In this document: positions 1-15,149 of the stretch, in pieces | Layout: each line of letters opens with the position of its first letter | Numbering within the stretch: position 1 is the first letter of the stretch | NCBI GenBank assembly: GCA_018873245.2 | Contig: JAEMBT020000003.1 | Span: 9,195,843-9,259,842, forward strand | Source: Archegozetes longisetosus | Lineage: Eukaryota > Arthropoda > Arachnida > Sarcoptiformes > Trhypochthoniidae | Reading direction: 5' to 3' | Length of the DNA stretch: 64,000 nucleotides | The notes under the pieces: model-generated | Seen by the model: only the letters and a program-made list of their open reading frames with translations | Told to the model about the DNA's origin: nothing | The model's database searches: none | Made by a program: the position numbers and the translations under genes

Positions 1-3000
1 AATGTTTTATTAGTGGATCTTGCATGACCTATTTCTCCTATTACAAATTTACTTTTCTAGCATTATATGAGACGATCGCAGCAAAATAGGAATCACAAAC
101 TTTTTTTTGCAAGTGATGTATCGCTTACTAATTTTCGATTCAGTGCTCGCTCTCATCGTCTGATTATTATTTTTTGCTCTAAATTTTTTCTTTTTACTTT
201 CTTCTACTTGTTTTGAGCTGTTGTATATTCTTTTATGATGGATCGCAGTTTGTCATCAATTTTCTACCAGTAATAAAAAGTTAGTTCAAAAGTTTGTTTA
301 AATCCATTAGTAATAAGCTTTCATTTTACTGAATGACAAGTGAGACGTTATTCTTATTTCAGATATTTGTCAGATTGAATGTATCAGTTGAGCTTTGATG
401 CAATTTTAGGCAATGTGATTATTGCTATCAATTGTTGTATATTAAAGCGAACATTTATTTGATTAAAACTTGATTAACGATAGAGTGCAAGTGATTGGAT
501 TATAATTTATTTATACTGATATTTGAGCCACAGACAAAAACGAGTTACTTATGTAAAATAAACAGTTACGAATAATGTAAGGGCCTCACTGAATTATCGT
601 TGTTTGCGACCTAAAAAGTTTCATATTATTCAATGGGATCGGTTTCAAACTATAAGATCTCAACGTCTTTCTTAAGTCGATTTGAAGCCACATTTGAGTG
701 AGTTTACAGTTGAAAGAGTACTTTCGCAACTTTTCTTATATCCTTCTTCTCAGATCTACTCAGATATGAATTGTATCACAAGTTATAATTGAAATATGGG
801 GTAGGTGTCAAAATTGTGTGCCATTAGATGAACAAACATCAAATTCAATATGAAGTATGAGTAAATCATTTTCTCAACTCTATTCGATTACTAAGTAGTG
901 GAAAAGCACTCAAAAACCTCGATTTGAGTTACAGAAAAATCTCTTAAACTTGGCTTCAGATATGTTAGGCTTTAGATGGAACAGAAAAATAAGGTCTTTG
1001 AAAATTGGATACTCGGCCAATCGAGTAATAAAACTAATGTAAAGCTAAATAGAAACAAAAAATAGGAGTTTGACATAACTCTGATTGGATTGGAGTTGAT
1101 AGAAAGAAATATTTCAAATCTATCGTTCACTAGTTGTGTAGTCAATCAATGGCAAAATGCATTTTCTCATATGTCAGACACAGTAACGAACAGCGATCTG
1201 AGTATTGCTATACAAAACTCGCCAAATAATAGTTGGATAACATTATTCTGCCATTCGATATTAATGACCTAAACATCGCTCTCTTTCTTTTGCAATCAAA
1301 TTTCCATAAATCTGATCAATTGAAGAGAAATTGAATATTAAATCAGATGAGAATTGATCCTAATATGTGACTATTATTTGCATATTTGGCTCAACTAATT
1401 ATATACTTTGATCGTCTATAGATAAAAAGCATATCATTTCACTAAACTTGTAACAATTTATCCCAACTCTCTCAATAATTATCAATTGGTTCGAGTTTGT
1501 TGTTGCAAAAGCTATTGATTTGGTTTTAGTTGAGTTTATAGCTCTCATACTGAGTGTTGGTTGAGTTAGATTGCAAAAATCGAATCAATGTATATTCGGT
1601 CCTTTATTGCTGTACTTTTCGGAGAATTGCGAGGCAATAAAGGCTTCGAAGAGTCTCTAACTCGAGGCTAGGAATTGGACGGAAGTTGAACATACAAAAA
1701 AGCACTGATTGCACGTTGAGAAAAAACGCCTAATAAATACTGTATTTATCATCTTATATATAAAATATTTTCTGAAAAAGGGTAAATCTTCTTATATCAA
1801 ATCTTTTATAAGATAGACAGAGGAGGTCTCGACATTCTTTGCTCAACGGCAAACATGTGACTTTTGGTCTATTCAGAAGGGCTATGAGTGAGATTTCATA
1901 TACTTTATAACATCCTTAAGGACTTTTCTGGATGTCTATCACTTCCTATTGTCTGTTTTATGAGAAATCCTAGTCTCAGCTCTTTTATCACAAAGTTATT
2001 GATAAAGTAAAGTATCGAAAGTTGTTTCAATGTATTCGTTTTGGCGTATAATTTGATTATTAAATTGTTAGGCTTGAGAAAATGACCCAAACACGGCATT
2101 GAAGTAAACATTGATAATAATGTATTAGTACGAGTGTGTATTTGGCAAATAGTAATTGAGTATAAATAGAAAGAAGTCTATAATATTTATGGGTCACTTC
2201 ATTTGAAGTAATAAATTTAAAAGTCTCTGGCAGTAATTGCGCATAGAGAGATTCAATATTGCATTAGAGTGTCAACTGTAATATGAGTTTTTGTTCAGTA
2301 AAGCACAACTCATTTTATATATAACATTTCTTATTGACCCCCAATTTTACATATAAACTAAAATAAAATTGATGTCTTGGTTTAACAGCAAATCGTAAAA
2401 AAGGTTCGACTGCTTTCCCTTTTTTTAAACAAATGCCTGAAAGAGAATCAAAATCGATTACCAGGAATGCCTCGTAATAAACTCAATCAAACTCAATCGT
2501 GTGTCGTTCGCAATACTGCTTTTGTTTGCCTTTAACTCACCGATTATTATATGAGCCAACATTTGTCAAAACGAATACAAGTCATATTTTTATACTTTGA
2601 AACTAACAATTTACTCAACTTTTTCTCAAATTAAACAATACAATTATTAAATATTTATCAAAGTAAAGAATAATCTTGTGAGGTTAGAATGAAATTTGTT
2701 GCCATAAATGCTCTGTGTTTGTGTTGATCAATAATTTATGCAATTATTAGTGTTTTCAAACATTTTCAAGTCTTATATTTGAGGTGAATACCCGAGTCAA
2801 TTGTCTACAGATAGAATTAATTAAACCATTACTGAACTACGAGTTAAATTAAATAAATGAAAGTGTGCGCAATATTTTTCTAGTCTATTAACAAAAACAA
2901 GTTAACAAAAATAAGTTAACAAAAACACAAAATTAAAGTTTAAACTAAATGAACCAGAAGCTATCCCTTAATGTTTATTTCAATGTTAATGTGTTAGTTA

Positions 3001-6000
3001 TTATATTTCTAAATCAGTTACTCCCACACCAGTTTATGAAACGATTGAGTATTACAATCATTAACAGCTTTAGAAACAAGTCAATCAAATCGTTTGTGAA
3101 GTAATGGCTTGAAAAGTAAACTAAAATTTGCTTATTTCTTTTCTAATTTACAGCAGTATAACCATTACTCTTGTAATGCTCTTCTTTCAATATTATTGTT
3201 GTGTTCCTATCTCTAATGTAAATCTTGTTATGGTTTACGGTTCAGTCAGACCCTAAATACTCGAGTCTTTTTGTGTAATAAATGTCTTGCATTTATATAT
3301 GTTAATAATGAGATGTAATTTAAGAAAACATTCATTCCTGGTATCAGCTTTAAGAAAGATTGAGGGAAACTATGAGTTTGTGTTGAATTATTTGTTCAAT
3401 TTGTTGGTCATAAGTAAACTTATATTTAACTTGATTACTATATTTCTGTTTGATCCCATATGGCTTTTCACCAGACATCACTTTATGAAAATAAATATCT
3501 CTCAAAGTGTTATTATATAACTAAAACCTAACAAATGTTTATTATATCTTGTTTGCAACACGTTTTACTCCAAACAGTCTTGTGGCTTAACTAAGTTATT
3601 ATCGAGAGAATAAATGAATTGCTATGAATGCTAACACTATTACAATTATTATTACTTATATACTTTTATGAGATTTCTTATTAATTTATGTTTCTATAGG
3701 TTCTCATTTTAATCGCCTTCTTAGGTCTTACTAACTGATTGTTTTACTACCTCACAACTAGTAATTGTTTCAATCCCATCATCATATCAGTTATTATCTT
3801 TTTCAAATCTTACAATACATCCAAATGTACTCATTTCAAATTTTCAAATCATATATAGCAACAATACTATTTTCTTATTTTCAAAGCACTGTTTCTCGCA
3901 CAGAAGTAGATCATTTAATCTGAACTCCACTCAATAAAAAGTTTGACAATTCAATCTATTTTTAAAATTAATCAGTGGTTCTTCAACTGCTATTCAAGTT
4001 CATCTATTAAGCTAATTGATCAAAAGCATGTGTGACTCATGAGCCCAAAATCATACGATTTGCATATTTGAATTTGAAAAAATAATTTATTATTATTATA
4101 CAAAATATTTATACTCAAAGGAATAAGAAATGTTACACAGTTGCAAATGTGATATCGGGCATAAAGAACTGGAAAAACGTTGGCTTTCGTTCTTTCAAAC
4201 AATCCTGACTTATTCATGAAACAAATACTCCACAAAATCTTAGGCTTTCATACAAGTATGTAATCCATAACTTAAATCCTGTTCAAACATTTGACAATTT
4301 TATTATTGTTTTGAAAAATGGATTACTTTATTCGGGAGAGAAAACATCAAACTTTATATAATAAATGTCAAAAATTGATTCTTTAATTCAGTAATCGATG
4401 CATGGCGTTGATAATTCTTTAGGAAACCCTGAAATCATTTAAATTCCTAGTCTGCCTCAGCCTTTTCTAAATGCATTCAGATCTCGCTCACCATATATTG
4501 AGTGAGTTGTTACTAGAATTTGAGGCATTTGTTCACTTTTACTTTTTTGATGGATGCAACAATTTGAATAAAGCTATTAAATTAAGTTAGAATAAAAAGA
4601 TTGAAAATTTTGCTTTGCCGCGCTAGAGAAGGATAGAAATCAAATAACAAAGTGGTATTGCAAATGCGATTCGCATTTTTAACCAAATTTACAATGCATT
4701 TGAATTTTGATCAGCACACAACTTCATACAAAAAGTTCTTCAACCTTACAAAAGCCGATACCAAACGGATTTTCCAAATAGCTCAACAAATAATAATTAC
4801 TTTATTCTTCTTACCTGAGTTCACAATTACTCCAGTGTTGAATTTGCATTGAAATAGCATTAGAAGAATTGAAATTAACTTCATTTCTCTCTCGTAAAAA
4901 ACGTTGATCAATGAAGACAAAAATAATGGAATCTCAACTCAATTTATCGAGAACCTGATCGAGTGCTTCCACAATGATCTGAAAAACAGTAAAATAGCAA
5001 GTTATATATTAAAAAGATTTAAATTTATTGATTCAAGTTTGCGTTTTGTTGTTATGGAATAAGCCCTCTGTCAGATAAATGTGTTCATTTGTTTTAACAA
5101 TGTTTTATGCATATTCTATAAGTACTAATTTATATTATATAAATTCAAATGTTTTCAACTTTCAAATCAAACAACAGTGGAAATTACTCATCTCATAATC
5201 TTATTAACTGCCTTTAGCGATCATCTAGTATTATGCAAAATCATAATTTTTAAGATGATTTAAATTCAAAATTTACTTTGAAAGTAGCATTTATAGTTTT
5301 TGGAATGAATGTGTGAGATTGGCAAAATTACATTTATTAACTACATAATTTAGCTTAAGCAATTTCTGAGTAAATTAAGAGCATAACATATTTCAAATAA
5401 AAGCATGTCAGCCAAATTATCATAAGTATGATGTTCGTGATTTTATGATAGGTTTTTCAAACATTTTTTACTAAACCTGAAATGTTTTTTATATATCTTG
5501 TTACGAATGCTACTGCTATTGATGGACGAATGCAAATCAGTTCAATACATATAAGCCTAAGCTTTAGTTGAGCTGAACAAATAGATTCGACTAACGAACT
5601 TTATAAATAAAATATTACTCTAAGGCATTGAAATTGAAAATTTTCAAGATATTCTTATGTCAGCATCAGATTGAATGAGTCATTCAATAAGCTATTGAAG
5701 GTATGAATTATTGAGCCATTTCTGCTATGTTCTCCTGCTATTGGGATTTGAAATTTATATCAAATTTTTTCATTAACGAAATTTTTACTTATCGGAAAGT
5801 GCAACACAAATATGAACCTAATTATAATATAGATAAGAATGAGAATTATTGATGTGCAAAAAACGGCAATAATTCAACAAAACTTGGCTCACATAAAAAG
5901 CATTTCAAATGTAAAAATTCTTACTTTTCGATTTCAAATCTACTGTAATATTAAACCACTTTTATTGCTTCAAAAGCGTTCTGTAGATTTCATATTTCAA

Positions 6001-9000
6001 AGGCATATAAATTTTAGAACAAGTTTGAATAAAAATTCTATGAATTTCATTGTGAAATTTATGTTACTTTTATTGAAATTTTTTATTTAAAAAATAAGTC
6101 CAATGAAGCCCCAAACTTTTGCCATAATAAACAATATTCTCACAGTGCGATATATCTCTTATAAAACTAAGTACAGTTAAACTTGTCTAACCTGAACACG
6201 CAGTTAAACGCTTTTTGAAGAAGACTAAAAGATAAAAATTGATTTTCTATGAATTTGTTTAGTCCGTTCTTGAAAGCATTTAACTGTATGTTTAAATGAG
6301 ACAGGTTCTACTGTACAAAAAAGATTACGCGTTCAAAAGTCTTGATCGTTTTGAAGAAAATTTTTTAAGTTTCAGACAAAAATATAAAGAGAATGAGTCG
6401 TAATAAGATTGTGAAGGAAAAAACATTTCTAAGGTAATTGAAGTAATAAATTAAAGTTAAACAAATTGTCAAATTTTTCAAGCATTTTTTAGCTGCAAAT
6501 TTGGTTTGGAATTTAATAGGAAAATATAAAGAGTTCAGTGCTAGCATTGAGTTGGTCTAAAGCATTGAGTACTTATAGACTCTTTTGATTAAATTAAGTC
6601 TTCCTATATTTCTTTTGAGAATTCTAGGCATAAAACCCTATTATACTAAAAAGCTATTTCAGTGACGGAACTGTTTGAAGTGAAATTTTTTTCTATAACG
6701 GATTTATAAGCGTAAAGCATGCAGATAAGACTATTCAAGCAAAATCTCAATACTCATCTAATGCCTATAATCTGATTGAGCTTGTGCGAACAAAAATTGG
6801 TGCTACGCCACTGATTTGAGCTATGAGAAAGTTCATAATTGAGTTTGGCTTAGAATGGCAGTCAACGTTAATCCTAATGACAGGCTTTAGCATGACTTCT
6901 TTTTTTGGTGTGATTAGCTTTCATTTGTTTGCTTTCACTTTTCTTCTTACTATAATGAATGACTAAAAAACTGCTCTAATATTTATCCTTCAAACTCATT
7001 GTCAACAAACTTCTGAAAAACGTATTGTCAATTTTGAGCTGAAGCCTCTGCCAAACTTTTATAATGTGATTGAATAAAAAGTAATATTAGATAATTTAAG
7101 TGTGGAAAGTTGGAAAGAAAATATCGTTTTGTGTTCTGTATCTTTGATCAAAAATTCTGTACTCGAACTGAAACGATCGTGCAATTCGTGCTCTGATCTG
7201 TTAATGACCATCCTTTGCGACTAACACTTATATTGATAAAACATAAGATGAATAAAAGAGATTCGACTATTTCTAGTTTATCCAAATATTTACTGCAAGC
7301 AATACTGAGATAAAGACAAATATCGTATAACATTCCAAAACAAATATGATCAGTTGGATTAAAATAAAGAGTAGAAGAGTAGGGATGCAAACAGGCATTC
7401 ATATAATCCTAATGATAGAGAATCAATACTGATATACAAATTGTATGTGACAGGAATTCATAAATATATTATTTTCAGAGAAAGTTCACAAATTCAATTG
7501 TTTTTATTTATAAAGCAAAATAAATTGAATTTGATTACAACGAAAGATATTTACTTTATGTTACGATAGCCTAGAATTGTAAATAAGTTATTGTCAAAAA
7601 TGTAAGGCCTCTGGTAATGGTTTTACCATTATACTGATTACAAACAAACTTGCAAGAATAGTTTAAAATAACTTAAAATAGTTTAAAATATTTTGTCATA
7701 ATCAATACTTTGCAACATCTATGCGTAAAGTGAACTAATTTAGCTCAAAAGAATTAACTTTTTATCAGTGCATTGCAGGTCAGAGGGTTTTAAGTGTAGA
7801 GACAAATACTTTGGTCGCTCAGAAGAAAACTTGCAAGTGAACAAACGCGAAGACATATATGATCGCGGTCAGCACTAATGTTAGAATTATTTATAAACTG
7901 ATGCCTTTAATGTAATTGATATCAATAATAGTTAGACTTAAATAGCGCTTCAAACAGCGTTAGTAGACAGGAAGTCACACTAAATCTTTGCCAAGTCTTA
8001 ATGACGAGCCTTAAGTAAGCCTTAAATAACTGATTACTAGAGAGAGAAAAATTAGATTTCAAAATATATGAATCACAACGAGGGTATCGTTATTCTGTTC
8101 GTATTGAAATGCTTCAAATATGACTAATCGCTTCATAATGGAGTGGAAATTCTCTCTATCTTATATCTAAATTTCTAATTCACTCTACATTATTAATCAC
8201 AAATTTTTCTAATTAATATCACTGACAACCAACTAGTAACTAATCAATAATTAATCAAAAGTATAAATCATATTTTTGTTCGCTTTTCTATTAATAGACT
8301 TTTCTATTGATTTCCAAATAGCTTCAATTGAGTACACTTTTGAAGATGATTTTCGAGTTGAACTTCAGACAAAATAATCCAATTTCGACAATTTCAGTCC
8401 AGTCATTCAATGACATCAAATTTAACGGTTCAATTCAACCGATTTATTACGTCTAGAACTAGAATTACTAGTTTAAGAAGTGAGCCATACTATAAGCAAT
8501 TTTAGCACTGCTCTATCGATATTCGATATAATAAATATGATACTAATGCAGGTCGAGGACTCACTCTTCAGTTAGATACGAACAGATCATACGAACAGGC
8601 AATCAAGATATCAATTCATGACACAGAGAAACAATGTGGGAATCACGAGAATATCTTCTCGGAGTCGACAACTGATGGAAATTCTGCTCAAACCAACGTC
8701 TGTGTGAAATATTGTGTCAAACATTGTTTCTTGTCTTCAGCTAACTCTTAGCTAATGCTCTGTCCGTTGATCTATTGAGACAAATGTGGTAACGTTTCTA
8801 ATATATTATAATATTTATCGGATTTACGTTAGAAATTGATTTTTGATATCATGCGCCTAAACTGTTTGCTTAATCAAAATTGATTTCAGAGCTCTTTTTT
8901 ATAGGCTTTCTTCAAAGCTTGCCTCTAATTATCGATAATCTTTGCTCAACTTCAATTTAATTTAATTGATTTCTCGATATTTTTCATTTTCCGTTTGAAT

Positions 9001-10603
9001 AATTTCTGAGAATCAAATTGAATTTGCAATTATTTACTGAATTTGTTTCTTTATATTTCGTACATAATATTATGCAAATTTTGTAAAACAAGATCAAAAT
9101 CTGAAAGTTGGAAGATTTTCATAATAACATTTATGCAGTTCCACTCGAAGAAAGAAAAAAATATAAGATTATTCAATATTCATATGATTGATTTGAGAGT
9201 TTAAAATGGTACGAATGTTGCTGATTCAGTGTTAGAAGTAGCTAAGGTTCGAACGTAAAAATGCAATTTATTTACTTTAGGGTAGCACAACATATACATC
9301 ATTAACACTTAGACTGGATTTTGATTTATTGCATATCTCAGCCCTAATACCGGTCTATCAAGTAATGCGATATTAATTGCGTCCATTTGATCACAACATC
9401 AAACATATTCTTGGCAAACTTTCGATGTTTCAGATGACAAATACCAAAACATATTGATCGGAAGATCCTGTTGTTCATAGAAGCGAAAGAGTTTTCAATG
9501 ATATTATCATTATTTTGTCATTATATAAGATGGAGCAAATTTCTGAATAGAAATATTAACCCAATCATGATCTCCGTCGATTCAGGAATTTATATACTGT
9601 GGCACAGCTTTCTGCTCATCCCTTATGGTCAATAGATTCCGAGCCCATCCATTAATTTAAGTCTAAATTTGTTTCTCCTACACATAAATTACCTGAAAAT
9701 AGCAAAAATCTTTTTCCTTTGTTGAGCTTATGCTTCTAATTATAAACCAATTTAACTTTTCTATCATAGCTCGGGTGAAGAATATTTAAACACCCAAAAT
9801 ACCAATTTGAATTTAAATGTTTTATAAAACGTCTTAACACTTGATCAAGTGATTTAGTTCAATGTTTCATACATTTTTACCCAAAACAAATTTATTAAAA
9901 GCTCTATTTATTGCTCAAATAAAGAGATCTTTTGATCACATTCGTACTCGAACAAAGAGGTTTGAAAGGAGCTGAAGAACAGAAACAAAAGGTATTGGGT
10001 TTAGCAACAGAGCAAAATGTTTTAAGTAAAACAATTCCCTCTCGTTCATTTTTGTTCATTTCTTTCTTCTTTGGACACGACATCAAACGCATAATTCCCT
10101 CTGGATCTCTCTACAATATATAGACCAAATAGTGTCTAACACTGGCTAACAGTTATGATTATTGGAGAGAAAGCTAAAACTTATCCATTTGTCGATTGAA
10201 GGGCTGAGCACTACAGCCAGTGTTTGACATAACTATATAAATATTGCATCATTCATATCTAGTATCTCTGTCCAAGAGGAGTAAATGACAAAATATTGGT
10301 ACCAATTTACTAAGTACTTCACATTAATTAACTTGAGATTGTCTTCAGAGCGAATATTCTTCACAGCGAATATGTTGCTCCAGCACTAATTACTAGATAT
10401 CATATTCATCAATTATTATGATTGATCTTATCGATTGACTGGTGATCGTGCGTAGTTTTCAATAATTATTTCAACTTTAGGCACATTTGCTGAGATATGT
10501 TAAGCATACAAAAGTAATTTATTAGATTAAAAAAGTAAGTCTAGACTAAACTGATTTATATAAAATAGCTTATATATTGAAATTGAGTAGGCATAAAAAG
10601 TAG

Positions 10604-10608
<5 letters not shown>
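1..10608. other. Gene-poor AT-rich region
   Basis: Apart from the MITE at 6,174-6,313 and small tandem repeats (for example AAGTTAACAAAAA units near 2,890-2,930), I see only short unrecognisable open frames. No splice-consistent exon chain was found. Confidence 0.6.
6174..6313. mobile_element. Pogo/Tigger-like MITE, copy 1 (140 bp)
   Basis: Ends are CAGTTAAACTTGTCTAACCT and, read inward from the right, CAGTAGAACCTGTCTCATTT. Similarity continues for about 40 bp into the element on both sides. TA flanks both ends (6,172-6,173 and 6,314-6,315). CAG termini with a TA duplication are typical of the pogo/Tigger branch of Tc1/mariner. There is no coding content. Confidence 0.85.

Positions 10609-10663
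<55 letters not shown>
10609..10663. repeat. (AG)n microsatellite, about 55 bp
   Basis: Uninterrupted AG dinucleotide run, likely to vary in length between individuals. Confidence 0.98.
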
Positions 10664-10667
<4 letters not shown>

Positions 10668-11132
10668 AGAATAATATTAGTTTAACATTTTGTAATACAG
10701 TATAATGATGTGTATCTCAGGCCACCCACTGTAATCTCAATGTAATTTAACTGAATTCCAAGAGTGTATCGTAAAAAGAAATCAGTGTTAGCGGCGCCAA
10801 CAACTACATTTGCTAAATGAGCTCTTTTGACATATATTTGAGAAGTTGAAACGATTTTGCTATCGGGACATATCATCTCTAGCAGTAAATCTTGAGTTTG
10901 TAAGAACCGCAATGGCATACACGACATTATATATATTGGAGAAGTCAAAAACTACTATATCCATAACACTTTCATTGAGTTTATCTAATATTCCGTGTAT
11001 TGAATGCACAGAATTTTTATAACTAGAGCAAAGGAAACATCTTTCAAGTGCTTTGATGTTGGATTTGCAGAGTTTGCTTTTCATGCGCTCAACTAGTAAT
11101 TTAAGATGTTTTCAAGTTCTAACTTTTCAAAT

Positions 11133-11147
11133 CCTAACCTAACCTAA
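11133..11147 (-). repeat. Interstitial telomere-type (CCTAA)3 run
   Basis: Three perfect CCTAA units, that is TTAGG on the minus strand, in intergenic DNA. Short, but it is the second run of this unit in the window. Confidence 0.5.
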
Positions 11148-12793
11148 AAATTGAGCTCAAAATTTTGACCAATTGCTAACTAATTATTAGCGAAAACTAT
11201 TTCTTAATGCTAAACAAGCTCTAAGTTTGTTATCCAAAAATAAAATTTCACCTCAAAGAAGAAAAATTGTAAGATTTGTAATGAATTCTAAGCATTTGAA
11301 AATAAATGTCTCGTTAGAAGTATTATGAATGGCTCTTTGTTAGTCAATTTCTAATGTATTTCTATACTGAAAAGATTTTGTCGCGGAAATTGGTTGGTTT
11401 GAAAAACTACACTGTTGTCAACTTTTTTGCTTGTGAAAGATGGAAATTATAGATCTTCTTCTCTAACTGCATAGAGAAAACCGACTTATTTTCTACACTA
11501 GAATATAAGTTATTTTATATGATGGAGAAATACGAGTACTCTTTTCCATCACATTAGAACAAACTCACTATAAGCAATTGTTCCCTAAACTCCATCAAGA
11601 GATTTGTCAATATTGAAGGACGTGCCCATTAACGAATACATAACCTCTCAACTATTTCAATGAGAGGTAATTGAGAGCTCAGTGCTATTAAAAATAAAAT
11701 CAGACCCTCAAAAAATGTACACTATTTATGAAAATAGCATCATTAATGATGAATATCTGCGCGATTTCAGTGCTCGAGACAAGATTGAGAAAAAATGTTC
11801 ATCATCACTGAACATATGCCATAAGAGGGTAGAGTATGAAGTTATACCACAGTACTCAGTGCTCATCAACTTCTCCATATCTACTCTCTTTCCTACTGAA
11901 TAACGCTGACGATTTACATGCAATCATATTAGGGTTAGAAATAGGTTTCCATTTTGAGCATTTCAAAGCAATTTGTATTGAGAAAACTTATTCTTTGCTT
12001 TACACTCAATTACATAATGTACTTGAAGTTTGCAATTTTCAAAATTATATGCATATTCTCCGTAAACTCGTATTCTTTGTGTAACCTTTTCGTAGTGTAA
12101 ATATCGTATGAAATGCTGAATATTTTATTGATTTAGAAAAAGTTTTGAAAGAGCTGTTCGCCGACTCTTCCTGAATATCATAACTAGACTTTTGAATAAA
12201 TGTTATTAACATAAAACGTGATCATTTCAATTATAAGCCTACACTCTCAATAGAGTGTTAAAGAAATAGTTTTAATATAAATTACACAATTTTCGTCAGT
12301 TTTATTTAAATAGAGTCTGATTATTGTTATGCAGAATCAGATGAATAAAGAATATGAACTTTTCGACTGACATAATTTTCTAGCCTTAAGCGGAATATAC
12401 TTGTACCAAACCATTGAGAGAATCAGTACTTTTCAGCAGACATTTTCTGAATTTCAATGCGCTAGAAATATATAACAATTTTTGCAATATATGCGAATAC
12501 ATATGAAAAGCTTTTGAGAACCAAATCACAATATATTCATGAGGAAAAAGTGGAACTTATTGTATAAAATTCAAAATTATGAGTAAAGAAAAAGTTTACT
12601 TTTTGGCAAACATAAAAGCAATATAAAAGTCGATTATTTTTGAATATTATTACAATGAATAAGGCATTAGGCGGTAATACAATTTGACTAAAACGCATTT
12701 ACTATGGTTCTAAGATATCAAACTCGTCACTTACTATGAGAATGCATTAGAGAGAGATTCATGGTATGCTATAATACTTGCTTCCAACTTAGT

Positions 12794-12796
<3 letters not shown>

Positions 12797-12847
<51 letters not shown>

Positions 12848-12865
12848 TCACACTCACTCACTCAC

Positions 12866-12909
<44 letters not shown>
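12797..12909. repeat. Composite (CA)n-(CACT)n-(CT)n microsatellite
   Basis: A CA run of about 46 bp grades through CACT/CTCA units into a CT run ending near 12,909. The open frame across it (poly-His-Thr then poly-Ser-Leu) is an artefact of the repeat. Confidence 0.98.
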
Positions 12910-12911
<2 letters not shown>

Positions 12912-15149
12912 GCTCACTCGCACTCATTTTGGGAAACTGTAACTTTTCAATTGGTTTTATATAAGTGTGAGATTGCGAGAGTCATGTTTGAGTGACGCTA
13001 ATAATGTAGCGAATGGTGCATTTATTTATTCGCTCCGTTACGCTCTGGCATCGGTTAGCACTCGTTTTTTCATGTGCCAACATTCAGTAGGAGATGAAGA
13101 GCTGCATTTTGGTCAATGTACTGACTAAATTTGCTAGAAGTATGTCTTGGAGGAATTGAGAAAATAGACTCTGAAATGTTCTGTCAATGAGTAATACCGA
13201 TGACTACTTGCCTACAAAAGATGCATCTTCTCGTGCTAATCATTTCATAGACTTTACTTCACTCTAAAAGCCATCTCAATGCAAAGTATACACTGTTTTC
13301 CTCTATCCTAAAGCTGAAAATTAAGTTTAATAGATTCTGAAAAATTTATCCACTCCAATCAATATAAGAAAAGCTAAAGTGCTTTTAGGGAACTTTTTTC
13401 TATTCACTGAGTCGTATTATTCCGAGAAAATATCTGTTTGAAAGCTAATTGACCGCAAAGCCATCAAAATTTACAGTTTTTAGCAGAAATTGATTCTTTG
13501 CAATAGTCTAAAGAGTAGCATTAATCCAAAGATTGATTAACTTTGGCAAATGATTTGTGATTAGGCGATTCTTCTAGGAATTATCTAGCTGGAGAAGAAG
13601 ATTGGCCAAAGTTGAACTGTTAAATTAATTATCGGATTGCATCTTTACTTTTGCTGGTTTCCTCTAACACTCACTAGTTTTTTGCTCGACCCAATCATTT
13701 GTTCCATTAATATTTGCTCTTTTTATCTTCCACTATTAGATGTTCCGCAGCGAACAAACAATTCAATATTTGTTATACTGCGACACATTCGCTGCTAAAA
13801 CAAATATGAACTTATGAAGCCCAGACTTGAGGTTATTCTCCAAACAACAAATTTATGAATGAATAGCTTAGGCCTTAGTAATAATTGATATAAATCTTAC
13901 AAAATCGAAATTGGATTCCTTTAAAAAAACTGAAACTGAAAGAAAAAGTGGTTTTTGGAGAAAAGAAAGAAAACTAAATACTTTTCTAATCTTTTATGAT
14001 ATAAGAGAAAAATTGATTCAAGTTATATAGTTTGTCATCTATTTTTGTTTTGATATTCTTTTATAAGTTTAGCACATAATAAGAGGCTTGGACTGCATTT
14101 GCAAACAATAGCGAGAAGGAAGAAAACGTTGTGCACAAGCTTTCAGTAGGAGTAAATCCTAATATCTTAGGCGAACGACATGCTCTACTTAACGACTCAC
14201 AAACACACACAAAAAAGGCAATAACTAGTCTATGCCATAATAGCTTCCAAATAAACGTATACACAAACTATCACTTGAGTTATGTTGCGATCTTTTCCTA
14301 AATATTATATGCATCTTATAGTTCCTTATGAGAGACTTAACTTCTTTTATTCAAATTATTTGTGAAACATTTCTCTGAGTCTTATTCCATTCAATTGGTT
14401 ACGACCTTTTTTGTGTATTTATTTCTATTGAAGTTTTTTGTGTAGTTAAATAAGATATAAGTATATATTGTTGCCATGTATTCACAAATAATCTTCTCTT
14501 ATATTCTTAAAACTTGTCAGCATATTATGCAGAAGAGAGAAATGGTAAAATTGAAAAATAAGAAAAATAAATAAATCTAAAAAAGTGTTCAAATATCACT
14601 TGATAATAGTTTTTCAGATTTATTCTTAAAACTAGTATAAAGTAAAAACATAATTTAACACATTTCTATTTTCATCTAAAATCAAGTTTGTATCATATTT
14701 TAAGACAACATTTTAGAGAATATTCCAAAGATTACTGGTATTGAGGCAAACATATCAGTAGATATCCTTATAAAATAACTATTTTTACAGTTGCAAACAT
14801 AATTGCAAATGATAACTTCTAGTTTGAAGGCTCATTCGAGCACATATATTTATCGAGAGTAGCATGACTGGCATCAACAGAATAGCATCCTCAGAGTGAA
14901 CATGGAATGAAACAAAAATTGTAATCTACAGTGGATATTCATGAAAAAGTCAGGCTTAGTATTTTGAAAGCCATGTTATTTATAGAGGAAATAGACGAGA
15001 ATAGATATAAAACTAAATATCAGTGAGAGTGATGAACAGAGAAAAAATGGCATGAAACAGAGCTAATAGAGAGAGAGAGATATAAATTATTATGTTAATA
15101 ATTGGATCTGGTATATGTTGGTAAGGAATGGGTTTTGGTTTTAGTCAAG

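Larger units (their letters stand above)
10664..15149. other. Gene-poor region
   Basis: Holds two overlapping minus-strand open frames at 10,682-11,084 and short plus-strand frames at 11,682-12,084. None carries a recognisable domain. The composite microsatellite at 12,797 and the CCTAA run are the only clear structures. Confidence 0.5.

Noticed and set aside
9241..9260. GGTTCGAAC resembling a tRNA B box
   Set aside because: No matching A box, acceptor stem or cloverleaf can be drawn around it. No tRNA was found anywhere by eye.
10682..11084. Two overlapping minus-strand frames that look moderately protein-like
   Set aside because: No family match, and the two frames cannot be joined by a convincing intron.
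12761..12964. Open frame with poly-His-Thr and poly-Ser-Leu
   Set aside because: Produced entirely by the CA/CT microsatellite; the same applies to the frames over the CT runs near 28,950, 55,800 and 56,550.
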